50,266 bases of DNA from contig NZ_BMMM01000007.1 of NCBI RefSeq assembly GCF_014645835.1, positions 210,907 through 261,172 on the forward strand, in the 5' to 3' direction. Under the pieces are notes generated by a model. The model made no database searches, was not told the DNA's origin, and worked only from the letters and a program-made list of their open reading frames with translations. A program made the position numbers and the translations under genes. Positions 7,602 to 16,340 of the stretch are shown here, in pieces. This DNA comes from Streptomyces albiflavescens. Lineage in GTDB: Bacteria; Actinomycetota; Actinomycetes; Streptomycetales; Streptomycetaceae. Each line of letters opens with the position of its first letter. The stretch's first letter is position 1.

Positions 7602-8813
7602 TCAGTCCTCCAGTGCGGCGAGGCCGGGGAGCGTCTTGCCCTCGAGGTATTCGAGGGAGGCGCCGCCGCCGGTCGAGATGTGGCCGAATGCCTTCTCGTC
7701 GAAGCCCAGGATGCGAACGGCCGCGGCGGAGTCGCCACCGCCGACGACCGTGAAGGCCGGGGAGTCGAGAAGGGCCTGGGCGACCGCCTTGGTGCCCTCG
7801 GCGTAGTCGGGGTGCTCGAAGACGCCCATGGGGCCGTTCCAGAAGACGGTGGCCGCGTCGGCGAGCTTCGAGGCGTACAGCTTGCGGGTCTCAGGACCGA
7901 TGTCGAGACCCTCCTGGTCGGCCGGGATGGCGTCCGCGGCGACGGTCGTGGGGTTGGCCGGGGCCTTCGTCTTCAGGTCCGGGAACTCCGTGGAGACGAG
8001 GACGTCGACGGGGAGGACCAGCTCGACGCCGTTCTTCTCCGCGCGCTCCATGTACTCCTTGACGGCCGGGATCTGGTCCTCCTGGAGGAGGGAGATGCCG
8101 ACCTCATGGCCCTGGGCCTTGAGGAAGGTGTACGCCATGCCACCGCCGATGAGCAGCCGGTCGGCCTTGCCGAGCAGCTGGTCGATCACGGCGAGCTTGT
8201 CGGAGACCTTGGCGCCGCCGAGCGCGACCACGTAGGGGCGCTGGACGTCCTCGGTGAGCTTCTTCAGGACGCCGACCTCGGTGGCGATGAGGTAGCCGGC
8301 GTAGTGCGGCAGGCGCGCCGGGAGGTCGTACACGGAGGCGTGCTTGCGGTGCACGGCGCCGAAACCGTCGCCTACGTAGACATCGGCCAGGGCAGCGAGC
8401 TGGTCGGCGAACTCGCCGCGCTCGGTGTCGTCCTTGGACGTCTCACCGGCGTTGAAGCGCAGGTTCTCGATGACCGCGACCTGGCCGGGCTCCAGACCGT
8501 TCACGGCGCCGTGCGCGGCGGGGCCGACGGTGTCCTGGGCGAACGCGACGGGCGCGCCGAGGAGTTCACCGAGGCGCTCGGCGGGCTGCAGCAGGGAGAA
8601 GGCCGGGTCCGGCGCGCCCTTGGGGCGGCCCAGGTGCGAGGCGACGACCACCTTGGCGCCCGCCTCCGCGAGGGCCTTGATGGTGGGCAGAACGGCGCGG
8701 ATGCGGCCGTCGTCCGTGATGAGGCCGTCGGCCAGCGGCACGTTCAGGTCGGCGCGGACGAAGACCCGCTTGCCGTCCACGCCTTCGGCGAGAAGTTCGT
8801 CGATCGTCTTCAT
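7602..8813 (-). CDS. pgk: Phosphoglycerate kinase
   Basis: Transfers phosphate from 1,3-bisphosphoglycerate to ADP, the first ATP-forming step of glycolysis. The protein of 403 residues has the two-lobed PGK pattern: RADLNVPLADG near the N-terminus, the substrate-binding SHLGRPKG, LGGAKVSDK, the nucleotide-lobe GGGMAYTF and the C-terminal VVGGGDSAAAV. The open frame extends 20 residues upstream, but ATG at 8813 begins the family's MKTIDELL start and is preceded by AGGAG 7 bases away, so it is used. It follows gap after a 128-base gap with a large hairpin and is tightly linked to tpiA downstream. Confidence 0.97.
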   Translation of the reverse strand: MKTIDELLAEGVDGKRVFVRADLNVPLADGLITDDGRIRAVLPTIKALAEAGAKVVVASHLGRPKGAPDPAFSLLQPAERLGELLGAPVAFAQDTVGPAAHGAVNGLEPGQVAVIENLRFNAGETSKDDTERGEFADQLAALADVYVGDGFGAVHRKHASVYDLPARLPHYAGYLIATEVGVLKKLTEDVQRPYVVALGGAKVSDKLAVIDQLLGKADRLLIGGGMAYTFLKAQGHEVGISLLQEDQIPAVKEYMERAEKNGVELVLPVDVLVSTEFPDLKTKAPANPTTVAADAIPADQEGLDIGPETRKLYASKLADAATVFWNGPMGVFEHPDYAEGTKAVAQALLDSPAFTVVGGGDSAAAVRILGFDEKAFGHISTGGGASLEYLEGKTLPGLAALED

Positions 8814-8851
8814 GAGTGGGCTCCTAGGAATGCTCTTGTGATCCGAGAGGG

Positions 8852-8863
8852 CTGATCGATCAG
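8852..8863. repeat. Short perfect palindrome before pgk
   Basis: CTGATCGATCAG is a perfect 12-bp palindrome between the gap hairpin and the pgk ribosome-binding site. It may be a protein-binding site or chance. Confidence 0.25.
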
Positions 8864-8870
8864 TACGTGG

Positions 8871-8914
8871 CACAGGGCCCGGACAGCGCGGCCTTGCGCT
8901 GCCCGAGCCCTGTG
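8871..8914 (-). terminator. Long hairpin between gap and pgk (terminator or attenuator)
   Basis: CACAGGGC (8871-8878) pairs with GCCCTGTG (8907-8914), and an inner CAGCGC (8884-8889) pairs with GCGCTG (8896-8901). It lies 27 bases past the gap stop. Such a structure could set the well-known excess of gap over pgk message by stopping part of the transcripts, or could stabilise the 3' end of gap mRNA. Confidence 0.55.
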
Positions 8915-8941
8915 CTCACATCGAGGTGCCTGCTCTGGGAC

Positions 8942-9952
<1,011 letters not shown>

Positions 9953-10024
9953 GAACCGATCTCCTCGTTAGGTGCGCCGACTCAGACGCCGGCGAGTTGT
10001 ATGGGATGTCCCCGACCGCCTACG

Positions 10025-10055
10025 ACCCTACCTCCCTGAGGCGTCTGTGGTGACA
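10025..10055 (-). promoter_or_regulatory. Possible promoter of gap
   Basis: On the minus strand TGTCAC (10055-10050) and TAGGGT (10030-10025) are separated by 19 bases, 73 bases before the gap start. The -10 is good, the -35 weak and the spacing long. Confidence 0.3.
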
Positions 10056-10078
10056 TCGAGATGCCCCATACACGGCAC

Positions 10079-10114
10079 GGTGTTCCGTACCCACCGGTAG
10101 GGGTACGGAACACC
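10079..10114 (-). terminator. Perfect hairpin terminator after the M14 peptidase gene
   Basis: GGTGTTCCGTACCC (10079-10092) pairs without a mismatch with GGGTACGGAACACC (10101-10114): 14 bp with an 8-base loop, 28 bases past the peptidase stop. It isolates the peptidase gene from gap, which is read in the same direction. Confidence 0.8.
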
Positions 10115-10142
10115 TCCGTGTTGACGAGCTCGTCACTCAGGG

Positions 10143-13100
10143 TCAACGACTCAGGGCCGTGAGCGCCTTCTTGATGAGGGCCGCGCGGTCGGCCGCCGCG
10201 GTGACGTGTTCCAGGCCGAAGCCCCACAGCACGGTGTCGTCCGTGGTGACTCCTCCGTATGTCTTGAACAGCTCGCCGTAGCGCGCCCAGTCCTTGAGGA
10301 CGGCCGGGCTGCCCGCGGGCGGTCCGGGGACGCTCCAGGGACCGAGCGAGGACTCGAAGCCCTCGGTCCCGGTGGCGGTGCCGCCGACGACGAGGGAGGC
10401 GTTGTCGACAAGGAGGCCGTGGCCGCCCGCGCTCGGGTCACTGATGTAGCTGAACGAGACCTCGATCGACTTGCCGGCGTACGCGCTCAGGTCGAAGTTG
10501 ACCTGCTGCCAGCCACTGGAGGCGCCGGTGAAGCTGTTCCACGCACCGCTGGTGCCGGTGCTGGTGCAGCCCGCCGAGTTCACGGTCAGGTAGTGCTTGA
10601 TCCAGGGGTGTTCCCTGGCGAGGAACAAGGCCTCGCACTCCGTGGGGACGGTGGAGCTGGTGGCTCCGCCCGCCTCGGGGAGTGTCGTCCAGTCGTCCGC
10701 CCCGGTCGTGTGGACCTCGACGATCGCGTGGTCGTAGCCGGGCTCGGTGTCCCACAGGAGCTGCGAGCGCAGCGTCGGCTTGTCGGCCGCACTGACACCG
10801 GTGAGATCGATGGTCCGGGTGAGGCGCTTGTAGGCGTCGTCGGTGTGGACCGCGGCCGCCATGGAAGAACCCTCGTAGGGCCCGTACGGGTTGACGGTCC
10901 CGGCGAACTGCCCCGCTCCCGCGCTCGACCCGAACTGCGGGTACTGCGCGGCGGGCAGCGAGTCCGAGGTGACGCCGTAGGTGCCCGCCGCGTTCAGCGG
11001 GTTGCCGGGCGCGTCGCCGAGCGTCCCCGTGACGCCGGCGAGCTTCCCGGAGCCGGTGTAGCCGGTGGCCCCCGGAGTCGACGTACGGGAGTAAGCGCCC
11101 AGGTAGTACTGGCTGAAGTCGTTCGAGAAGGTGCCGCCGCCGAGGTCGACGCTGCCGCCGGCCAGCTCGCCCGCCTCGATCAGCTTGCCGCCCTCGTTGA
11201 GGAAGGCGCGCAGCTGGAGCTGCGTGGCATTGCCCGGCCGTACGGCGCCCGTGTAGTGGACGACCGTCCTGAAGTGGTCGAGCACGCCGAGCGCGTCCGG
11301 CGCGCCCAGGGTCGCGACGTCCCAGACGAGGGGCTTCTTGCCGTTGGCCTTCAACGCGTCGACGTAGGCCTGCGCCTGTGTGGCGGTCGCGCCCTCTTCG
11401 GCGACCACGAGCGTGTCGGCACGCGGCCGTTCGGCCACGGTGTACGTGAAGTGCGTGCTGGAGGTGGGCTTCCCGCTCTTCGTCTCGCCGGTGAACCAGA
11501 CCTCGACCTTGTCGCCCGGGTCGCCGTCCTGGACCTTGGCGCGGTACTCGTCGAAGTAGAGGTTGTCCTTGCCGCCGTAGGTCTCCCCGCCCTTCCAGGC
11601 CCCGAGCGCCATGTCCTGTGTACGGCCGCCGTTGACGCGGTACTTGAGCTCCTTGTCACGTACGGACTTGCGTGCGACGACGGAGACCTCCTGGTCGGCG
11701 CCGCGGGAGTACGACGTCGAGAAGGCGGCCGGGGTGAAGTCGGGGGCGTCGATGCCGACCGAGGAGGACGGCCGGTCGGGGTGGGCCGCGGTCTCGGCCA
11801 CGGAGAGCGCGAACGGGATGTTCTTCTCGAACTCCTGCTCAATCAGCTTCTCGTCGTCCGGGAAGGTGAAGACCGAGGCGCAGTCGGCCGCGTTCCAGGC
11901 GTCGCCCGGGTCGAGGTTCGACGCGGTCTGGCAGGTCGACATCTCGGGGGTGAACATCGCCAAGCCGTTGACGTTGCCGGCGTGACCGTCCGCCTCGCCG
12001 TTGGTGGTGTAGAGCTCCGAGGAGACCTGCGGGTGGTAGCCCGGGATCGCCGAGTTCTCGGGCGTCCCGGCGAGCGACTTGTAGAGCACGTCGTCGGGTG
12101 TCGGCGTCGCCACCTGCCAGCCCACTCCGTACAGGAGCAGCTCGGCGGCCGAGTGGTAGTTGATGCCGTACGTGAAGCCGATGCGCTTCTCGAAGGCGTC
12201 GAGGGCCTTGGTCTCGGGCTCGGAGGCGGGGCTCGTGCCGCGGTAGGTCTCACTGGTGGGGTTGGGGGACGAACCCTCGTCGTCGTAGCCCCACTTGTAG
12301 GCGAAGTTGCGGTTGAGGTCGACGCCGTCGCCGGTGGAGATGGCACCGTCGCCGTTCACGTCCCGCAGGTTCTTGCGCCACTGGCGCTCGTCCGTGCCCT
12401 TGAACGTGTAGTCGTAGCCGTCCGGATTGGCCGACAGGACGAACCACAGCTCGGTGGAGTCGACGATCTTCTTGATGCGCTTGTTCGTCGAGTAGTTGTC
12501 CAAGTAATAGTGCATCAGACGCCGCGTCATCTCGGGCGTGATCCACTCGCGCGCGTGCTGGTTGGACATGTACAGCACCGACGGCTTGGCGCCGTCCTTG
12601 GTCCTCTTCGCGCCCTTGGTCAGCTTGAGCGCCAGGATGTCCTGGCCGTTGACGGTCTTGCCGATGGAGACGACCTTGGTGAGGCCGGGGTGGGCCTCGC
12701 CCGTCTTGACGATCTCCTCCTGGAGATTGCCCTTTCCGCTGTAGGGACGGAACACGCCCTGGGCCGCGTCCTCGACGCGGTCCTCGGCCTTGGCGGAGAG
12801 CGTGTGCTCGGTGAGCTCGACGCCCTGCTTCTCCAGCTTCTCGGCCTGCTGGTCGGTGACGTAGACCTCGACGGTGCTCTTGCCGTTCTTCCAGGTCGTG
12901 TCGCCGAGTTCGTGGCCGTCCTGTCCGGCCGCGAGCAGCAGGGGTATCTGCTGCTTCGTGACCTCGGCGCGGAACACCTTCACGGCGTTCGCGTCGGGCT
13001 TGGGTGAACTGCCGCTCTGCGCCTGGGCGATGGGCGCCATGCCCGCACCGCCCAGCAGGAGCGCGCCCGTAGCGAGGATCGCTCTCGCTCTTCGTCTCAT
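10143..13100 (-). CDS. Secreted M14 zinc carboxypeptidase, multidomain
   Basis: A large extracellular metallocarboxypeptidase of 985 residues. ATG at 13100 is preceded by AAGGGGGG and begins a classic signal peptide (MRRRARAILATGALLLGGAG, cleavage likely after AQAQ); the 17 residues of open frame upstream are ignored. A propeptide-like region (VFRAEVTKQQIPLLLAAGQDGHEL) precedes the M14 catalytic domain: NQHAREW supplies zinc ligands His182 and Glu185, INYHSAAE the third ligand near 320, and FTPEMSTC the likely catalytic Glu. About 500 further residues follow: a middle region with a Rossmann-like or ThuA-like stretch (ADTLVVAEEGATATQAQAY) and a C-terminal beta-sandwich resembling the MAM/immune-inhibitor-A accessory domain (SFSYISDPSAGGHGLLVDN). 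It probably degrades proteins outside the cell. It is monocistronic. Confidence 0.9.
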   Translation of the reverse strand: MRRRARAILATGALLLGGAGMAPIAQAQSGSSPKPDANAVKVFRAEVTKQQIPLLLAAGQDGHELGDTTWKNGKSTVEVYVTDQQAEKLEKQGVELTEHTLSAKAEDRVEDAAQGVFRPYSGKGNLQEEIVKTGEAHPGLTKVVSIGKTVNGQDILALKLTKGAKRTKDGAKPSVLYMSNQHAREWITPEMTRRLMHYYLDNYSTNKRIKKIVDSTELWFVLSANPDGYDYTFKGTDERQWRKNLRDVNGDGAISTGDGVDLNRNFAYKWGYDDEGSSPNPTSETYRGTSPASEPETKALDAFEKRIGFTYGINYHSAAELLLYGVGWQVATPTPDDVLYKSLAGTPENSAIPGYHPQVSSELYTTNGEADGHAGNVNGLAMFTPEMSTCQTASNLDPGDAWNAADCASVFTFPDDEKLIEQEFEKNIPFALSVAETAAHPDRPSSSVGIDAPDFTPAAFSTSYSRGADQEVSVVARKSVRDKELKYRVNGGRTQDMALGAWKGGETYGGKDNLYFDEYRAKVQDGDPGDKVEVWFTGETKSGKPTSSTHFTYTVAERPRADTLVVAEEGATATQAQAYVDALKANGKKPLVWDVATLGAPDALGVLDHFRTVVHYTGAVRPGNATQLQLRAFLNEGGKLIEAGELAGGSVDLGGGTFSNDFSQYYLGAYSRTSTPGATGYTGSGKLAGVTGTLGDAPGNPLNAAGTYGVTSDSLPAAQYPQFGSSAGAGQFAGTVNPYGPYEGSSMAAAVHTDDAYKRLTRTIDLTGVSAADKPTLRSQLLWDTEPGYDHAIVEVHTTGADDWTTLPEAGGATSSTVPTECEALFLAREHPWIKHYLTVNSAGCTSTGTSGAWNSFTGASSGWQQVNFDLSAYAGKSIEVSFSYISDPSAGGHGLLVDNASLVVGGTATGTEGFESSLGPWSVPGPPAGSPAVLKDWARYGELFKTYGGVTTDDTVLWGFGLEHVTAAADRAALIKKALTALSR

Positions 13101-13194
13101 GAGCCCCCCTTGCACTGGTCCGCCACAGCAGCGAACAGATGCCAGGCTCATGACACTTCATGATCGAGTCAAGGGTGCCTCACGGACTCGCAAA

Positions 13195-13233
13195 CGCCGG
13201 TGCCGACGGTCCAAGTGGGCGTCGGCACCGGCG
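13195..13233 (-). terminator. Perfect hairpin terminator after the uvrC-rapZ-yvcK-whiA operon
   Basis: CGCCGGTGCCGACG (13195-13208) and CGTCGGCACCGGCG (13220-13233) form a perfect 14-bp stem with an 11-base loop, 28 bases past the whiA stop; on the minus strand it is followed by TTTG. Confidence 0.8.
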
Positions 13234-13261
13234 TGTTGACTTCTTGTGGTCAATCGGGGGA

Positions 13262-14251
13262 TCAGCCTGCGAGGTTGTCCGCCATCTCCTCGGTGAGGTT
13301 CGACTCCGTACCGGGGATGCCGAGGTCCTGCGCCCGCTTGTCGGCCATGGCGAGCAGCCGACGGATACGGCCTGCCACGGCGTCCTTGGTCAGCGGCGGG
13401 TCGGCGAGCGCGCCCAGCTCCTCCAGGGAGGCCTGCTTGTGTTCCATGCGCAGCCGTCCGGCGGCCGCCAGGTGCTCCGGCACCTCGTCGGCGAGGATCT
13501 CCAGGGCGCGCTGCACCCGGGCCCCGGCGGCGACGGCGGCGCGGGCCGAGCGCCGCAGGTTGGCGTCGTCGAAGTTGGCCAGCCGGTTCGCCGTGGCGCG
13601 GACCTCGCGGCGCATCCGCCGCTCCTCCCAGGCCAGCACGGACTCATGCGCGCCGAGACGGGTGAGCAGAGCCCCGATCGCGTCTCCATCGCGTACGACG
13701 ACACGGTCCACGGTGCGCACTTCGCGGGCCTTCGCCGCGATCGACAGGCGGCGGGCGGCGCCGACCAGCGCGAGCGCGGCCTCAGGGCCCGGGCAGGTCA
13801 CCTCGAGGGAGGAGGAACGGCCAGGCTCGGTCAGCGAGCCGTGCGCCAGGAACGCCCCGCGCCAGGCCGCCTCGGCGTCGCAGGTGGCCCCCGAGACCAC
13901 CTGCGGGGGCAGACCGCGGATCGGGCGGCCCCGGCCGTCGACGAGCCCGGTCTGGCGGGCCAGCTGGTCGCCGCCCGCGACGACGCGCACGACATAGCGG
14001 GAGCCGCGGCGCAGACCGCCGGGCGCCATCACGATCAGCTCGGAGCTGTGGCCGAAGATCTCCAGGATGTCCCGCTTCAGGCGGCGCGCCGCCATCGCGG
14101 TGTCCAGCTCCGCCTCGATCACGATCCTGCCGCTCACCAGGTGAAGGCCGCCCGCGAACCGCAGAATGGCGGAGACCTCCGCCTTTCTGCAGCAGGTCCG
14201 GGTGACGGGGAGCCGGGAGATCTCGTCCTTCACCGCTGCCGTCATCGCCAT
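13262..14251 (-). CDS. whiA: Sporulation transcription regulator WhiA
   Basis: WhiA is a DNA-binding protein that works with WhiB to stop aerial growth and start sporulation septation in Streptomyces. The protein of 329 residues has the family layout: a LAGLIDADG homing-endonuclease-like N-terminal domain without nuclease function (TCCRKAEVSAILRFAGGLH...HGSLTEPGRSSSLEVTC), a linker, and a C-terminal helix-turn-helix domain (LEELGALADPPLTKDAVAGRIRR). ATG at 14251 matches the family start MAMTAAVKDEIS; its start codon lies 10 bases inside the end of yvcK, indicating translational coupling. It is the last gene of the uvrC-rapZ-yvcK-whiA set and is followed by a strong terminator. A developmental promoter for whiA may lie inside yvcK, but I cannot point to one. 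Confidence 0.97.
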   Translation of the reverse strand: MAMTAAVKDEISRLPVTRTCCRKAEVSAILRFAGGLHLVSGRIVIEAELDTAMAARRLKRDILEIFGHSSELIVMAPGGLRRGSRYVVRVVAGGDQLARQTGLVDGRGRPIRGLPPQVVSGATCDAEAAWRGAFLAHGSLTEPGRSSSLEVTCPGPEAALALVGAARRLSIAAKAREVRTVDRVVVRDGDAIGALLTRLGAHESVLAWEERRMRREVRATANRLANFDDANLRRSARAAVAAGARVQRALEILADEVPEHLAAAGRLRMEHKQASLEELGALADPPLTKDAVAGRIRRLLAMADKRAQDLGIPGTESNLTEEMADNLAG

Positions 14252-15312
14252 GGGCCGATCCTTCCATGCATCCGAAAAATACGGTCGTACGCGGCGGCCA
14301 ACAGCTCCGGGTCGTGCCGCGGAGATCCATCGGTCCTGGCCACCGGCGCCAGCTCGACCGCGGCGCCGAACCGCTTGGCGGCGTCGGTGAGTGAGTCGCG
14401 GTCGGGCACGGCGGCCTCGTCGGCCAGCACCACGTCCAGGGCGAGTTTAGGGGCGTGTCGTCCCAAAACCTCCAAATGACGCTGCGGGGAGAAGCCTTCG
14501 GTTTCTCCGGGCTGCGGAGCGAGGTTCAGCGAGAGTACCCGGCGCGCCTTCGTCTGGATGAGGGCGTCGAGCAACTCGGGCACGAGCAGGTGCGGGATCA
14601 CCGAGGAGAACCAGGAGCCGGGGCCGAGGACCACCCAGTCCGCGTCGAGCACGGCCGCCACGGCCTCGGGGACGGCCGGCGGGTGGTGCGGCACGACGTG
14701 CACGGACTGCACCTCACCGGGCGTGAGCGCCACCGTCGCCTGCCCTCGTACCGTCTCCACGTCGTCCGGCCGCTCCGGGTCGTGTCCCTTGACCAGGGCC
14801 TGGAGCTCCAGAGGTACGGCCGACATGGGCAGCACGCGGCCGTGCGCGCCCAGGAGCTTGCCGACCAGGTCCAGGGCCTGGACATGGTCGCCGAGCTGCT
14901 CCCACAGGGCGACGATCAGCAGATTGCCGACCGCGTGCTCATGCAGGGCGCCCTGGGACTGGAAGCGGTGCTGGATGACACGGGCCCAGGTCTGGCCCCA
15001 GTCGTCATCGCCGCACAGCGCGGCCAGGGCCTTGCGCAGGTCGCCGGGCGGCAGCACGCCCAGCTCGTCGCGCAAGCGCCCGCTGGAGCCGCCGTCGTCG
15101 GCCACGGTGACGACGGCGGTGAGGTCGCCGGTGATCCGGCGCAGCGCGGCGAGCGAGGCGGACAGACCCATGCCGCCGCCGAGGGCGACGACCTTGGGCT
15201 GGGTGCCCCGGCGGCGCGGCTTCGCACCGCGCGCCTCGGCGGGCTTGCCACCGCGCCCTTCGGGGGTGACGCGGCGCAGCCTGCTCAGCCGCGGAGCAGC
15301 ACGTCCGGTCAC
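14242..15312 (-). CDS. yvcK: Gluconeogenesis factor YvcK/UDP-GlcNAc-binding protein
   Basis: Member of the YvcK/CofD-like family. In Bacillus YvcK is needed for growth on gluconeogenic carbon and for cell shape and binds UDP-sugars; the role in Streptomyces is inferred. The protein of 356 residues has a basic N-terminal tail (RLSRLRRVTPEGRGGKPAE, then KPRRRG), the nucleotide-binding VVALGGGMGLSASL, the family motif VTVADDGGSSGRLR, the DxRxAL-type LPPGDLRKAL, and VGNLLIVALWEQ. ATG at 15312 overlaps the rapZ stop by 4 bases and the end overlaps the whiA start by 10, so all three are co-translated. The operon order rapZ-yvcK-whiA is conserved from Bacillus to actinobacteria. Confidence 0.93.
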   Translation of the reverse strand: MTGRAAPRLSRLRRVTPEGRGGKPAEARGAKPRRRGTQPKVVALGGGMGLSASLAALRRITGDLTAVVTVADDGGSSGRLRDELGVLPPGDLRKALAALCGDDDWGQTWARVIQHRFQSQGALHEHAVGNLLIVALWEQLGDHVQALDLVGKLLGAHGRVLPMSAVPLELQALVKGHDPERPDDVETVRGQATVALTPGEVQSVHVVPHHPPAVPEAVAAVLDADWVVLGPGSWFSSVIPHLLVPELLDALIQTKARRVLSLNLAPQPGETEGFSPQRHLEVLGRHAPKLALDVVLADEAAVPDRDSLTDAAKRFGAAVELAPVARTDGSPRHDPELLAAAYDRIFRMHGRIGPWR

Positions 15313-16340
15313 TCGCGCCCCATGTCCCGGTGCACGACCACGGTCTCCACGCCCTGGGAGACGAGACGGGCGGCGAGCTTCTCGGAGGTGGCGACCGAGC
15401 GGTGCTTGCCGCCGGTGCAGCCGACGGCGATGGTCACATAGCGCTTGCCCTCACGCCGGTACCCCGCCGCGATGAGCTGGAGCAACTCGGCGTAGCGGTC
15501 GAGGAACTCCTTGGCGCCGGGCTGGTTGAAGACGTACGCCGCGACCTCCTCGTTCAGGCCGGTGAAGGGGCGCAGCTCGGGGACCCAGTGCGGGTTGGGC
15601 AGGAAACGCATGTCCACGACCAGGTCGGCGTCGACCGGCAGGCCGTACTTGAAGCCGAAGGACATGACCGTGGCCCGCAGCTCGGGCTCCTCCTCGCCGG
15701 CGAACTGGGCGTCCATCTTGGCGCGCAGCTCGTGCACATTCAGGCTGGAGGTGTCGATCACCAGGTCGGCGTCGCCGCGCAGCTCGCGCAGCAGCTCGCG
15801 CTCGGCGTCGATGCCGTCGACGATGCGGCCGTCGCCCTGGAGGGGGTGCGGGCGGCGCACGGACTCGAAGCGGCGCACCAGGGCCTCGTCGGAGGACTCC
15901 AGGAAGACGATCCGCCGCGTGACGTGCTTCGACTCCAGGTCGGCCAGGGACTCGCGGAGGTTGTCGAAGAAGCGACGGCCGCGGACATCGACGACGACCG
16001 CGATCCTGGCCACGTTGCCCTGGGAGCGGGCGCCGAGCTCCACCATGGTGGGGATCAGCGCGGGCGGCAGGTTGTCGACGACGAACCAGCCGAGGTCCTC
16101 CAGACACTTGGCGGCCGTCGACCGACCCGCTCCGGACATACCGGAGATGATCACCAGCTCGGGGATGGCCGCCTCGGGAACCCCGGCCGATTCGTTACCC
16201 GTACCCACCTGTGCTCCGTCTTCCTGGGGTGCTTCGTGCTCCAGGTGATCTTCGCCTGTTTCCTTGTGCGCTTCGTGTGCGTCCTGTACTTCCTGGCCCT
16301 GTGTCGGGCGTTCCTCTTGGCGCGCGTCGTTCTCGGTCAT
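15309..16340 (-). CDS. rapZ: RNase adapter/nucleotide-binding protein RapZ (YvcJ family)
   Basis: In Escherichia coli RapZ delivers the sRNA GlmZ to RNase E; in Gram-positives the homologue YvcJ hydrolyses nucleotides and its RNA role is unproven. This protein has 343 residues, about 55 more than usual, because of an acidic His/Glu/Gln-rich N-terminal arm (ending before PELVIISGMSG). The Walker A is GMSGAGRST, with Arg in place of Lys, a variant I believe is common in actinobacterial members. Further family motifs are FVVDNLPPALIP, VVDVRGRRFF, FLESSDEALVRRF and the C-terminal AVGCTGGKHRSVA, which in E. coli forms the sugar- and RNA-binding part. The ATG at 16340 overlaps the uvrC stop (ATGA), and the stop overlaps yvcK. 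Confidence 0.92.
   Translation of the reverse strand: MTENDARQEERPTQGQEVQDAHEAHKETGEDHLEHEAPQEDGAQVGTGNESAGVPEAAIPELVIISGMSGAGRSTAAKCLEDLGWFVVDNLPPALIPTMVELGARSQGNVARIAVVVDVRGRRFFDNLRESLADLESKHVTRRIVFLESSDEALVRRFESVRRPHPLQGDGRIVDGIDAERELLRELRGDADLVIDTSSLNVHELRAKMDAQFAGEEEPELRATVMSFGFKYGLPVDADLVVDMRFLPNPHWVPELRPFTGLNEEVAAYVFNQPGAKEFLDRYAELLQLIAAGYRREGKRYVTIAVGCTGGKHRSVATSEKLAARLVSQGVETVVVHRDMGRE

Noticed and set aside
10206..13007. Open frame of 933 codons antisense to the M14 peptidase
   Set aside because: The peptidase has a signal peptide, zinc ligands and a Shine-Dalgarno; the antisense frame has none of these.
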